A stretch of 64,000 nt of DNA from Ashinkailepas kermadecensis (lineage: Eukaryota > Arthropoda > Thecostraca > Neolepadidae), in the NCBI GenBank assembly GCA_034440615.1, contig JAOTOM010004570.1, positions 124,001 through 188,000 of the forward strand, read 5' to 3'. Positions 46,040 to 60,029 of this stretch are shown in pieces. Position numbers and translations under genes: made by a program. The notes beneath the pieces were generated by a model that ran no database searches, had not been told where the DNA came from, and saw only the letters and a program-made list of their open reading frames with translations. Position 1 is the first letter of the stretch. Every line of letters begins with the position of its first letter.

Positions 46040-46270
46040 CTTGGGCCTACGGACGGAAAATTCGTTCACTCGAGCATGCTGCAGGGGTGCCTTTTCGTCT
46101 CAACTTGCATACTTGCTGGGGCGCCTTTGGTTGAAAAATCCGTTGAGTGGGGGGACGGAGTGCACTCGCGCTACTCTGTAGCAGCTCCTCTTCCCGGCTA
46201 GAGGGGAGCTACCCCTTCTATGACGGAGGGCACATGCCCTCCTCCCCCCCCCCCAGTGCCACACCCCTGC
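46040..46270. mobile_element. Fragment of MITE-like repeat with GCCC/GGGC blocks
   Basis: Contains GTTGAAAAATCCGTTGAGTG, CTTCCCGGCTAGAGGGGAG and GAGGGCACATGCCCTCC followed by a C run and AGTGCCACACCCCTG. These match, on the opposite strand, the arrangement of 5,660-5,970. It abuts the mariner relic. Confidence 0.4.
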
Positions 46271-46984
46271 TTTGATTTCTGGGCTGTTTGCTGTCATGGG
46301 TCTGTCACTTCTCTCACAATTATTTTCTGTGAGTCGTTTTATTTTTTGTTTTATTTTATGTGAGTCGTTTTATTCTGAAGTCTGTGCACCACGTCGCAGA
46401 CTTGAATAGCATGCTAGGTCAGTTCCCATCCCCAAGTCATCGGAAAATATATCATCTTCCGGGGCAGTTAGCTGATTAATTACTTCGTCTTCGCGCATAC
46501 TTTTGAGCAGATGCCCCCCTCGCCCCAGTGCAGAATTATTTAACGGCTCGTTCGTCAGAGTGTGACGACATTGTGCCACATTGTCAGTCTGGCGACCAAT
46601 CCATTCGTTCCCGTCGAACTTGCCAAGCTGATTATTAATTGCTGGTGTAGACATATTGCTAGCATTAAAAAACTCAGTACTGCACGGATATCTTCGTTGA
46701 ACTAATGCTCCAGTCGAGTCGCAGTCTTGCGGCCGTCAGCTAAAGAGGACGATGCTCAGTGCTGCCACCTGGAACAAAAGTTGCCAACTGGAATAATAAT
46801 TTCACTGCAATCAAATCCGACCAGTCCAAGGCGTTTAAATTCGGCAGCTTAGGTGGGAAACATCACGCAATGGGAAGCATATGTACGTCATAAGCCAAAT
46901 ATTGATCTGTTCGTTGGCATATTACATCGGTCAGTATCAGTACACCAAAGAAATCCACATATGATTGGAAATATATACCTATGT
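46271..46984. other. No recognisable gene
   Basis: Unremarkable sequence between a dispersed repeat and a (TA)n tract. Confidence 0.4.
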
Positions 46985-47250
<266 letters not shown>

Positions 47251-49354
47251 TTCGATGTTTTTAGTTACATCTCTAACGGCAAACTATAGGATTTGTTTTT
47301 ACATCTGATACCCAGAGAAACTAAAAGTTCACACACTGGATCAGTTTAGTTTCAGTTTTATCAACGTTCTGCGCCTTGTAAACTTACTTTTGGTACGCCT
47401 CACGTATTCACACATTCTTGAATTAATTGAAGCCATAAGTTTATGATCATAAATATTCGATTATGGGAGGCAAATGAAATGACACATTTCATATATCATG
47501 CGTTTCTAGTTCGTACACAGATGGAATGCAATAATTTGCCGAGATGAATGCATGATAATTTATCAATTTCATGAGGGAGTTGTTTAGGAAGCTTCCCAGA
47601 TCCGAGGGCTAAGGTCATATGAACAGCCACAGCATTTGTTTCGAGATAACAAAGATATTCAAAAAGTTCGTAGTCATGCAATAGTGAAGGGAAGGTGTCA
47701 ATACCCTTGCTGGAGCCTGCTGTCCTATGTGTCTCCAGCGCTATGCCAGTGCTGGAACAGGGCCATGGCATTATGAAATGTGATCGGATACCTACACTTA
47801 ATGGCAATTGCTTTGTCATCACTTTTTCTTTTTTACATCATTAAGTGCCACTTTCTCTATATTATGGTCCAGATTATTAGTGCAAATTGGACCTTTAAAA
47901 GCGCTCCTGACTTCTAGCAGCAGCACTGCCAACTGGTAAAGACAGCAGGTACACTACTGACATCATGACCATCATCAAACAATAACAAAGGTTATACAAA
48001 CCAAACATTAATAGGTAATATCCAGATAGGTTTGGACATAGTTTTACATCAGTTCTCTCTTTTGACATCCCATCTCCCCCTCCACTCTACAGAATTGTCA
48101 TGTTCAGTACAATGTGCTGGAAGGCGTGTAGTTTTCAACCAAAGGTGCCATTCCATTTTCAGTTTCAAGAGAGTCACGCTGCCGCTTTCTACCTCTGTGT
48201 GAATGCACATTGCTAGCCAGAGATGGGGCTGCCCATCTCTTTGAGATAACTGGAGCATCTACAAACATTGCTACCCTTAACCACTTAACGTTTTGTCGCG
48301 CATTGGATGAAACTGAGTGTTGGGTGAGAACCAAAAGGTTGGAGCCTCCCGTGACTTGGGCGAAGCCTCATCTCTGGTCGGATACCTCCCCCCCCCCCCC
48401 TCCACACACACGAAATCGTGACGTCAGCTATGCTCAGAGCGTTGTCTTCCAATATGCATGTTAAAACCTACTGCTCGTCCATAACATATGCTAACTCAGC
48501 CACTAAACTGGCATACATCTTCTTTGTAGCAGACGGACGTACGAATTGCGACCATCCATTTGTATATTTTTCTCTGACCGCCAACGGCGCGCGGCAAGGC
48601 CTCAGTTGTGCCGGTGGCAAGATGTCCGAATCGCGAAGTTTTTAACGCATTGCCTATCCCAGTGCGACAGAGGGCTAAGTGTATTTTTCGTCCGCCTATA
48701 TTCCCGGAGGACAAGTTGTTTTCCTCTAATGCATCAGTGACCAAAGTTCTGAAAGCCAGTGAGGAGCTTGGTACCACCAGGCGCACCAGAGTTGTTAGTG
48801 ACTCTGGGGGCAAGAACAACGCGGAACAAGGTGAGCCAGAAATAAGATCTGGGAATCAGGAAAGCGGGATCCTACACGAGAGGTAGGAATACAGATCTGG
48901 CGAATCTGGAAAGTGTGATCCTACACGAAGGCGACATCAGGATCGCTGCATGCACTCGAGCGCATGGGTATCATCTGGTGGTGAGGATGGTCAGAAAGAG
49001 ACGTACGGGTTTTGCCCGACATACACGTAAACTAATGGACAAGTCGGTACTGAAGGATAGCTGTGGTACACCTGCCAGTTATATTTGTGCATGTGTGGCT
49101 CGGTTTGCAAATTAATTTGACACGAACGTGGTGTGAGGAAAGATTAGTTTATAGGAGCATGTAGACATGTGAACTTTAACCACCAGCTGGCATTATGTCC
49201 TTTGGTTAGCCCGGTCAAGGATAATTCAGACGTGCACGTAAGCAATGTGTGGAGAAAAGATGTTGAGATGCTGCGCATGGATGCATGCACAGAACAGCGC
49301 AGATAGAATAAACAAGAATGATGGTGGAATATATAGTTCAACCAAATCACACAG
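47251..49354. other. No recognisable gene
   Basis: Minus-strand frame 47,496-47,822 (108 codons) and opposing frames at 48,496-48,886 have no recognised domain. A C run lies at 48,389. Confidence 0.4.
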
Positions 49355-49404
49355 AGAGAGTGTGTGTGTGTGGGTGAGAGAGAGAGAGGGAGAGTGAGAT
49401 AGTA

Positions 49405-49461
<57 letters not shown>

Positions 49462-49495
49462 TATATGTATGTATGTATGTATGTATATATATGGG
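49355..49495. repeat. (GT/GA)n plus (TA)n plus (TGTA)n microsatellite
   Basis: Runs of GAGAGAGTGTGTG, then about 45 bases of TA, then GTATGTATGTATGTA. Confidence 0.95.
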
Positions 49496-51439
49496 ATATG
49501 TTGGAGATGTCGGGGTATGTTGGAAGCAATTCTTCAGCCCAACATATCTCATGAAAAATTACCGCATATTCGATATTCATCAACTTCTTCTATTTTGATC
49601 TTGTTTTCGAGGTAGTTTTTGAAATCATAACTTAAGGAGGATGTAAAATCACCAATCACTGTTAATCCATATGTCGCATTACATTGCAACATTGCATGAA
49701 CCTTTTACATCGTCAGGCTAACGGTTTGGAAGGAAATGAATAATGCGTATGGATTAAGTCTGAATATTGTCCTTATGATAGGCTGATCAAAACGCCTTCA
49801 TTTGCGGGATTAGATTCACGAAATGTGTGGAAGAAAATCGCATAATGTAAGGATTCCTTGTGGAATCTGCTGGCCGTTGAGAAGCGGCAGCTGTCGGCGA
49901 AGAAGGGTTCCGATGATTTGTGGTCGCGTCCTATTGTTCTCGTACGCCGCATGCCAGTGTTGTTTACGAGATCGTGTCGTGTCAGGTTTCATCCGTGTTT
50001 TAGGGGCGAGTATGGGCGCACCGGAATTCAAGTGGCAGATCAGTCATCAGTCATGGTTAGTCGGTTTGCTTCATAGTGCTGCACTATTCGCAGCATAGCC
50101 TACAAAATGACCTATGGCATACATGTGTGTAATGTTAGCCCGTTTTGAGGGGACGGGACATGTTCCACAGCCTTGAAAAATAAACCTAATTTGTGCCTTC
50201 CACTCTTGGGTCTTGTTCCAAAGAGTTTTCGTTCAGGAAAGGCTTGAATTAACTCACATTTGCTCACATTTTTCACACAATGCCTTTCATTGTCATTTTG
50301 TCTAGTTGTTATGGAAGTATGCCGACTGAGCATGTTTATAGTACATTTGGTATGACTTACGAGCCCATAGTTACCGACATTGACATTGCTGCCTTCATTG
50401 CAGCAGTCATTGACGAAAATGGCCTCAGGCGACGACCAGCCTTCGTGGCCATCATGACAACGAAGAAAGCTGATGACATCACCTCGACAACAGCGACACC
50501 TTGAAGCAAGGAATTCATACGGAGTCAGGACGAGGGTGTCATATTCAACGGGAAATTAACCAGAGTAACCTATCTTGGCGGAACGATATGTTTCTGTTAT
50601 TTACATGTGGTCTCAAAGTTGCGAATAACCAGACAGGTGCATTTCCTAGTAGGCTGTAGCACCAAAATTTGGGAAATTAGACGCCTGTAAGACCTGAACA
50701 GGACTGAAGATCGGCAAAGTGCGGTGTCATCAAGCGATATTTGTAATGCAAAAATGTAATGTGGCGATATGTTTAATGCAAATGCTATTTCTCTTCATTG
50801 CATTGCTATAGACGACTTGCAGACGTATCTTCACAAGTCTGACAAGCTGTTGATGCTTGCAGATGCATTGGTCGTTGATGCTTGCATTGGTCGTGAAATA
50901 TCGGAGAACATGGCGACATAATTCGTGGTAGCACTTGGAGCTGCTTTTATTAGTCATGGGATAATTATTGTTGTCAAAGGTGCTGTTGGACTTCCTGGTT
51001 TCGACACCCGCGATAGGCAGGCAATTCGCAAACTTCTTGCGGAAGTTTGCAAATTCCCTCCGTTCCCTCAGATTCTTCGGAAGAAAACGTGAGCAACGTA
51101 GGAAACTTCTCCTCCTGAATATTTTTTTTTAAACAAATCATGCCCACAAGTCATCAGTAAAGTCGGGAGTCTCAGTGCATTTGACCAATAAAGCGAAGAA
51201 CGGCTCAACCACAGCGTAACGACTGGCGCTTCACGGGTAAAAATTTGAAGGATGGGACGAGACAAATTTGACCACGTCACAGTACTAAGGAGCATGCAGG
51301 GCCCAACAGTACAGTGCCGCCAAAGAGATCCTGGTAGCCCAACAATTATAAGAAATTCAATAGAACAAAGGATCAACTTGGATTAAACCTATAAATTCAA
51401 ACTCCATCGTGTTTGTGATGCATTGCTAGATGATCGGGC
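49496..51439. other. No recognisable gene
   Basis: Short frames only. Nothing recognised. Confidence 0.4.
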
Positions 51440-51605
51440 AAGCACCACGTCAAAGGGTCAAAAGACCAAAAGGGTAAAGGGTCGAAAGGTTAAAGGGTCA
51501 AAAGGTTAAAGGGTCAAAAGGGCAAAATGTAAAAAGGCCAAAGAGTGAAAAGTCAAAGTGTCTGTAGGTCCGAAGGTCAAAGAGTCAAAAGGTCAAAGTC
51601 TCATA
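51440..51605 (+). repeat. Degenerate 8-10 bp repeat rich in GGTCAAA words
   Basis: About sixteen tandem words of the type AAAGGGTCAAAAGGTC and GGTCAAAGAGTCAAAAGG. The word AGGTCA, the half-site of many nuclear receptors, appears several times in direct order. Confidence 0.85.
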
Positions 51606-52562
51606 GTCAATTTCCATATAGTATCCGCAACGAGATGTCATAGATCGACAAGAAGACCGTATGGCAAAGCTGTGGTGATTATCACAAGGTGTTGCACAGG
51701 ACGAAAGGTTTTGCAGTCCAGTTCTCTCGTCCCCGTTGCCGCAAGCCAGCCAGTGAGTGTTAAAGTCTCTAACTTAGAGACAAACCGGCAGCTAACCAGC
51801 TACTTTGTAGTGCCTACATGCAGCTCCAGTGTGCTGAAATACCAACAATTAAGTGTACACTACCGCCTGATAGAGACATACTTTGTCCACCTAAAACGGG
51901 CTTTGATTTTCTAATCGAACTGCAGTGAAATTTGACAGTATTCACGCGCAGCGTAGCTTATACCAACTTCACCACACTTGATCGGTACATCTATGTTTTT
52001 AAGCATATTGGCAACAATTGCTAATATTAACATCTCAACGCCACTTTATAACTGCCATATCGACGACTTTTTCGAAGCCCAGCCAAGGCTGGGTTTTCAC
52101 GCCTTGGCTTGTCGTCGTCAACGTCGCGAACAAATTAATGTCAGGGGCCTGTGCCAGTGTGATGGAGCTAACAATAGCCTGGCAGTCACAAGTCGATTGG
52201 CATGTATATCGGTGGCGTGAGAGTTGTCCCTCGGCTGTACTGAGGCCATTGACGTCATCACAGAGGAGGTCACCGACAGCGATAGTCGCAGAATGACCCG
52301 CCAGCGAGCGCTTCAAATCCCGGCCAATTTAACGGCTATGCATACGGTACCGTCTGGGGAACGGGATGCACGAAATAATGCAAATCTTAGCTCGAAAGAA
52401 GATTCGTGCCGAGACCGTTGGAAGGATCATGGGGCAATGTTCCCTGCAGCATTCCGTTTGTTATTCATTGCATGGAGAATTCAGTGATTCGCCATGGTGC
52501 TTCGTAGTTCACCGTAATCGGGTACATGTGTAAGTTAACTGTAAATGAAGCGGTGTGTGAGA
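51606..52562. other. No recognisable gene
   Basis: Short frames of up to 118 codons without recognisable motifs. Confidence 0.4.
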
Positions 52563-54030
<1,468 letters not shown>

Positions 54031-54730
54031 ACAGGTCAGACGGGCTCACCACCGGAAGTCCGGCCAGACAGGCTGGAGGCTAGGCCAGACGGGCTGGAGA
54101 TCAGGTCAGACGGGCTCACCACTGGAAGTCCGGCCAGACGGGCTGGAGATCAGGTCAGACGGGCTCACCACTGGAAGTCCGGCCAGACAGGCTGGAGGCT
54201 AGGCCAGACGGGCTGGAGATCAGGTCAGACCGGCTCACCACCAGAGGCCAGGCCAGACGGGCTGGAGATCAGGTCAGACGGGCTCACCACTGGAAGTCCG
54301 GCCAGACGGGCTGGAGATCAGGTCAGACCGGCTCACCACCAGAGGCCAGGCCAGATGGGCTGGAGATCAGGTCAGACGGGCTCACCACTGGAAGTCCGGC
54401 CAGACGGGCTGGAGATCAGGTCAGACGGGCTCACCACCGGAAGTCCGGCCAGACAGGCTGGAGGCTAGGCCAGATGGGCTGGAGATCAGGTCAGACCGGC
54501 TCACCACCAGAGGCCAGGCCAGACGGGCTGGAGATCAGGTCAGACGGGCTCACCACTGGAAGTCCGGCCAGACAGGCTGGAGGCTAGGCCAGATGGGCTG
54601 GAGATCAGGTCAGACCGGCTCACCACCAGAGGCCAGGCCAGACGGGCTGGAGATCAGGTCAGACGGGCTCACCACTGGAAGTCCGGCCAGACGGGCTGGA
54701 GATCAAGTCGGACGGGTTCACTACCGGAAA
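54031..54730. repeat. ~49-bp minisatellite with higher-order structure
   Basis: Built from alternating half-units: GGTCAGACGGGCTCACCACT plus GGAAGTCCGG, CCAGACGGGCTGGAGATCA, and the variants CCAGAGGCCAGGCCAGA and GGAGGCTAGGCCAGA. The variants recur in a regular order, so groups of units were amplified together. Confidence 0.92.
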
Positions 54731-55161
54731 TCAGGCCGGACTGTCAGGTGCGCACGGCAACGGCGGCCACATTGATGGTGCGATGCGAAGATTACCGGAA
54801 GCTCCTGGTTGGTCTGGATGGAGTAAAGTGAAATTTTTGTTTGGCCTGTTATATATTCATACATGTTGATGCCAATGTGAGTAAGTAATAGATGTAAGAT
54901 ACTTGCGAGATTACCGGCCCTTGCAGTCTTTTTTCCATTCGTCTCTGCTGCGTTAGTTATCATGCAACCTCCAGTCAGCAGATCGGCCTGTTCGACTCGA
55001 TATCCGGTCCGCTCTGGTGCGGAATCGTTCCGCTCCACTATAGATCAATTGATGCCAGGTTGACTAACAACAAATGCAATTGGATACGTGAGTTACTGAC
55101 GTTGGAGACCTCAAATGCACGTTCTATTGCCCTGAAGCATACCCTTCAAAAGTGGTTTCAG
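54731..55161. other. No recognisable gene
   Basis: Minus-strand frame 54,721-55,038 is unrecognised. The rest is non-coding. Confidence 0.4.
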
Positions 55162-55715
55162 AACATAAAGTCATAAAGTATTAAGGCTTAATAAGAGCCA
55201 CAGGGGCCAATCTGGGTTAAGCCTATCTAGAAAAGGTACTAGAATGTACATACTCCCACCCCAATCAATCCCTTATCCCAAGTTCCTAGGAAGCTATATA
55301 TCCCAGCCCATCTAACACCACTCACTTGCTACCGCCTAACACCCTCAATAATCACAAGCTCCTCCCATCACACCCATCGTGCCACCATAGACAACCTCAT
55401 CAGCATCACATCCCGAAGGAAGGTGCCGAATCCATTGCTAGGCACATCCCACAGAAATTCATAAAGCGTTCAGACTTAATAAGAGACTCACTTGCTATTG
55501 CATAATACACTCAACAATTACAAACTCCTCCCATCATACCTATTGTGCTACCATAGACAATCTCATCAGTATCACATCCCGAAGGAAGGTGCTGAATCCA
55601 CTGCTAGGTACACCCTGTATAAAGTTATAAAGCATTTAGACTTAATAAGAGACTCACTTGCTATTTCATAACACAGTCAACAATTACAAACTCCTCCCAA
55701 CTCCCACTCCTCCCT
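55162..55715 (-). mobile_element. LINE family B 3' end with a 166-bp tandem repeat
   Basis: Tail (TTTATGAC)n at 55,162-55,181, hairpin AGGCTTAA/TTAAGCCT, then the family-B 3' UTR. Within it, the segment starting CTCACTTGCT recurs at 55,321, 55,487 and 55,653, an exact 166-bp period over about 2.3 copies. In copy 1 (13.46-13.63 kb) the same segment is single. The block is joined directly to a family-A coding region at about 55,715. Confidence 0.88.
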
Positions 55716-56716
55716 GTCGATCAACCTTCCCTGGAATACAGAAAAACAATCCCCCTATTCTTATAATGATTGTCTATGCCGTTTTTAAAGATGTTCAGTG
55801 TGTTGCTACTGACAATGGTTCCTGGCAGCTGGTTCCAGTGTTCTACTACCCTGTTGGTGAAGAAAGACTGTCTTAACCTTGTCCTGCTGTGATTAACTTT
55901 AATTTTGAATTGATGACCTCTAATTGCATCATTTCTGTTAAATTGAAACATTTCCCTGAGATATCCCTGTTCCTGACCATGAACAAATTTAAAAACCTCG
56001 ATGAGATCTCCTCTCAGCCTTCTATATCTAAGTGAAAACATGTTCAATTTCTTCAGTCTTTCCTCATATTCCAGGTTGCCTATACCATTAACCATTTTTG
56101 TTGCCCTCTTTTGTACTCTCTCTAAAAGCCAACAATCTTTCTCATAACTAGGGGACCAAGCTTGGACACAGTATTCCAAATGTGGCCTGACATATGCACA
56201 GTAAAGCTTCCTGATGACCTCCTCACTTTTGTATGACACATTCCTCTGTATTGCCCCAAGCATTCTTAGTGCCTTCTTCCTGGCTTCTTTGGTCTGTTCT
56301 GATGCCCCCAATTTTGTGTTCAAAATAACACCTAAGTCCTTCTCCTGCTGAGTCACAGATAGTACTTGGCCACCCATCAAGTATGGAGCCTTCATATGCT
56401 GCCTACCTACATGCATGACTTTGCACTTATCAAAATTAAACTTCATTTGCCATTTTTCGGACCACTTCACTAGCTCGTCTAAGTCTTTCTGCAGCAAAAC
56501 CTGCTCATTTTGCCCTGTTATTGCCCTAAAGATCTTCAAATCATCCGCAAATTTCAAAACCTTACTGCTTAGGCCACATTCAATGCTATTCACATATATA
56601 ATGAACAATAGTGGCCCCAGTACCGACCCCTGGGGGACTCCACTAAGAACATTTTGCCATGATGACTTTGTACCATTTAGCATCACTCTCTGCTGTCTAT
56701 CTGAAAGCCACAACTC
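55716..56716 (-). pseudogene. LINE family A ORF2 fragment, copy 2
   Basis: A 330-codon open frame on the minus strand from ELWLSDRQQRVMLNG through LSGVPQGSVLGPLLF, the catalytic box FADDLKIF, VRPHLEYCVQAWSPSYEKD, RRLRGDLIEVFKFVHGQ, RQSFFTNRVVEHWNQLPG and to LYSREG. It is very similar to family A copy 1 but keeps the standard FADD box and has no internal stop. The endonuclease and the first half of the RT are missing. It ends before the family-A 3' hairpin, where family-B sequence takes over. Confidence 0.92.
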
Positions 56717-57669
56717 TATCACATCGTCCACAACTCTGGACAGTCACTTGAATGTGTATCACACATGTTAGGGCAACGCACTTTTTAGCACGATATGCAC
56801 CGCTGAAGTTGTTTTCTCCGATATGCTCGTATTGCTAGAAAGTCCAAGGACATTAGGGACAGCGGATTTGCGAATTTACATGAGGTGGGGACGTTTCCTC
56901 GAAAAGGAGCCTTCAGCGGAAAAACTCGTGGAGTGTGGGGGGCGGGTGTACACTTGAGCACACTGTAGGTATGCCGTATGCTCAAAGTACACTTGAGTAC
57001 ACGGGAGGCATGCCTCCAGTGGTCCCTGTATCTGCCCCAGATTCAGGAGGCGCAATGCGCCAGTGAGGGATTCGGAATAGCGCAGGCAAGAGTAGAAATT
57101 GTAATTCATAGGGGAGGTGGAGTGGAATAGACCGCTCCGCCGGCCCAATGATATCCTTGCGCCAATTGACGACCGTCCATAGCCAGACAATCCCCTGCCA
57201 AGTATTTTCCCATTCCCATTCCCATTTTCCCATTCGTCATCCGTTAAACATTTCGCCGCCAGTGCACAACTCATCGCTGCCCAGCCGGGAAATAGTGGCA
57301 AACTTTGACATTCGGAGAGAAAATAACGAGAAAGGTACACACACGGAACATTATTCGCTTGAGCACATAGTCTGGCCTGGATGCTCGAATTATTCTCGGG
57401 TGAGGTAGGCATATTATTGGTCGCCAGCAGATTCCCACCAGAAGCCATCACAAAGCTGCGCTGTGTGCGGAATACCAAAGAGGAAAAAGAGGGACAAGGA
57501 GAGGCATAAATAAAATACTCGGCGATGAGAAGTCGTATTTATGCGCGGCTACTTCACCAAGCCACGGTAATAATGGGGCGACGACGATGAAAGAAAAGCA
57601 TATACCGGAGCCCCAGTCAGCGTAAGCACGCGCCAATGCTGGACGGCAGGGGTGATAGAATGGGAGAGA
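56717..57669. other. No gene; fragments of the dispersed GGGGCGG-type repeat
   Basis: 56,880-57,080 shares AGCGGAAAAACTCGTGGAGTG and GGAGGCATGCCTCCAGTGG words with the MITE-like sequences. Minus-strand frame 56,876-57,478 is unrecognised. Confidence 0.4.
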
Positions 57670-57691
57670 AAGAAAGAGTATCAGAGAGAGA

Positions 57692-57727
<36 letters not shown>

Positions 57728-57748
57728 GAGGGGGGGGGGGGAGAGGGG

Positions 57749-57840
<92 letters not shown>
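57670..57840 (+). repeat. (GA)n tract with G-rich island
   Basis: GA repeats broken by a G-rich island at 57,724-57,749. Purine-rich sequence continues to about 58,085. Confidence 0.95.
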
Positions 57841-57841
<1 letters not shown>

Positions 57842-59993
57842 TGCAAGGGGCAGGGACGGAGGGAGAGAAGTATGAAGGGAAAGGGAGAGGAGAGAGCGAA
57901 GGAGAGAGGGAGAGAAATAGACAGGGACAAGGATAGGGAAACAGAGGGAGAAGAGTGATGGAGAGATTAGAGGGGGAGGGATGATAAATTTGAGGGAGAA
58001 ACAAGAGAGAAGAGCGAGGGAGGTAAAAAGAGCAGAAATCGAGGGAGAAAAGAGATAGAGAGCAGAGAAGAAAAAGAGACTGTGAATGAGAGGACAACTT
58101 GAAGAAGCATCCATTCCTTAAAGCTCTCGTGATGCTGATTTGCATCACAATGGAAACTACAGCGAAATCACCAGCAAAATATTTGGTCATCACTTCCAAA
58201 AGTCCAACGCTTCAATGTTTTCGGTGTTCAAAGTGTCATTTTGACCTTAGTGAAACCTCTTAGCTTGGTTGTACAGGAATTAGAGGCAAGAACAAAGGTT
58301 CAAGCGTCGACATACTGGTCGACCAGTATATCTACCGTAAGCGATGGTTCACACATTGCTCCCTATTTCCTCTCACCTAGAGGAAAAAGCAGCCTTCCTG
58401 ATCAGCAGCAATTGCTATGTTCTTGCTCTCATAGCTCATCAATGCTCCTCTCACTTTCTATCCACATTCGCTGCTGGATTAAGTACACCTATCCACGAAA
58501 CAAAATACTCGGTTTCGTATCCCTCATCTATGTAGTTTAATGTTTGTCTTCACAATTTGCTCCCAATATTTATTTTGTATTTGTACTATAATGGTACCTT
58601 GTGGATCACAGTAATTCATCGAATTTTCGACTATTGATATTATATTTCATTTTAGTCACCATTATCGCCCAACGTTTATTTTGATATGAAGCTTATGGGA
58701 ATGAGTGTGTGGTGGAGTACCTCGATTTTAAGTGTCTGGTACTTTTGTTAATAGGCCGAAATCGTTGTCTCTATTTAACCATATCACAGTAGGGCTCTGT
58801 TCGACCTAATGTTTTATATGAAGCTTACTGGAGTGATATTGTGGTAAAGTACTTCGAATTCATGTGTTTGGGAATTTTTTTAATAGGCCAAAGAGTTGTC
58901 CCTATTTAACTCTATTACAGTGAGGCTCTGTCAACAGCAAATGCCCGCTATGTTCATAAGCTTTCATAGATGGTGACACAGTGGTTACATTGGTGGTGTG
59001 ACGCCACCTACAAGGTCGTACCAAATTAACATGCATGATTACTCACCGGCCATGAGCAAGTTGTCGGAACCCCGCTCTCCATGGCACATGCACCTTTGAT
59101 CTACAAGGATCAAGACTCCTTTGTGGTCGTATTACGTCATGCCAAGACGTCATGCCAAGGTGGTGGTTATTGGCTTCACGACACGTCGACCGTTTAGTCA
59201 TATAGCGTCGCCAATCTCTCACTCCGATTGGTCGCGGGCGAAGAGTAGCGACAGGTGGGGTTCGAATTCACAATCTTTCGATTGTCACACCAAGACAACA
59301 TGTCAAAGGACATGTTCACTCGGACGGCCCGAATCGCCGCAAACAATATCTGGCTCCTTTGAACTGTGTCTTGTTAATGCGATCCGAGCATCATTAGCAT
59401 TTACTTACTCGTTCGCTGGCGTTTTTGCTTTGCAGTTGCGACCTACTGTTTGGCTTGCGACGGTCTCGACCCCAGTTTGTTTCAGCCGTTCCGTTTTCGT
59501 CGATGTACGGCTGAAAGACCGTCTCGGACGGAAGGAGGAGACTGGAAGTGCGCGTCACGAACCGAGGCGTGGTTGATGGGGTGGTGGTGGCCTAGACTAT
59601 CGTTCCTGCTTTGACCGGATGTCCCTGCCGGAATGCGCCCGGCGGCAGCGGCAAGGGACGTTGCCAGATATCAAAACACAATTCAGCAGACGACTCAGCG
59701 CCTGGCGCGCCGGGGGCGGCACCTACCGGCACCGAGTATAGATAGTAGTTCGATGCCGCTAATGGTGGCAGGAACAGCCCGCCGCGTTGCTCGCCGCGCA
59801 CAGGAGGGCGGGCTGAGCGGTCACCACATAGCGCCTCGTAACAATGCTAATAACCATTGCCCTCACGGGAATATACTATTTCCAGCATCAAATCTGCAAC
59901 TTTGCCCCTTGATCTCGGACTATCAGTTTGGCGCAAAACTGAGAGTGAATGACCACAGGTACCACATTCTGAAGAAAACAACATATCAATTAA

Positions 59994-60000
<7 letters not shown>
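57841..60000. other. No recognisable gene
   Basis: 58,684-58,950 is a diverged ~132-bp tandem duplication (ATATGAAGCTTA at 58,684 and 58,816). 59,120-59,830 is GC-rich with open frames but no domain. Confidence 0.4.

Positions 60001-60028
<28 letters not shown>
60001..60028. repeat. (AC)n microsatellite
   Basis: Fourteen AC dinucleotides. Confidence 0.95.

Positions 60029-60029
<1 letters not shown>

Noticed and set aside
59225..59275. Possible tRNA/SINE B-box GGTTCGAATTC near 59,254
   Set aside because: The T-arm does not pair in the canonical register and no A-box or cloverleaf could be built upstream.
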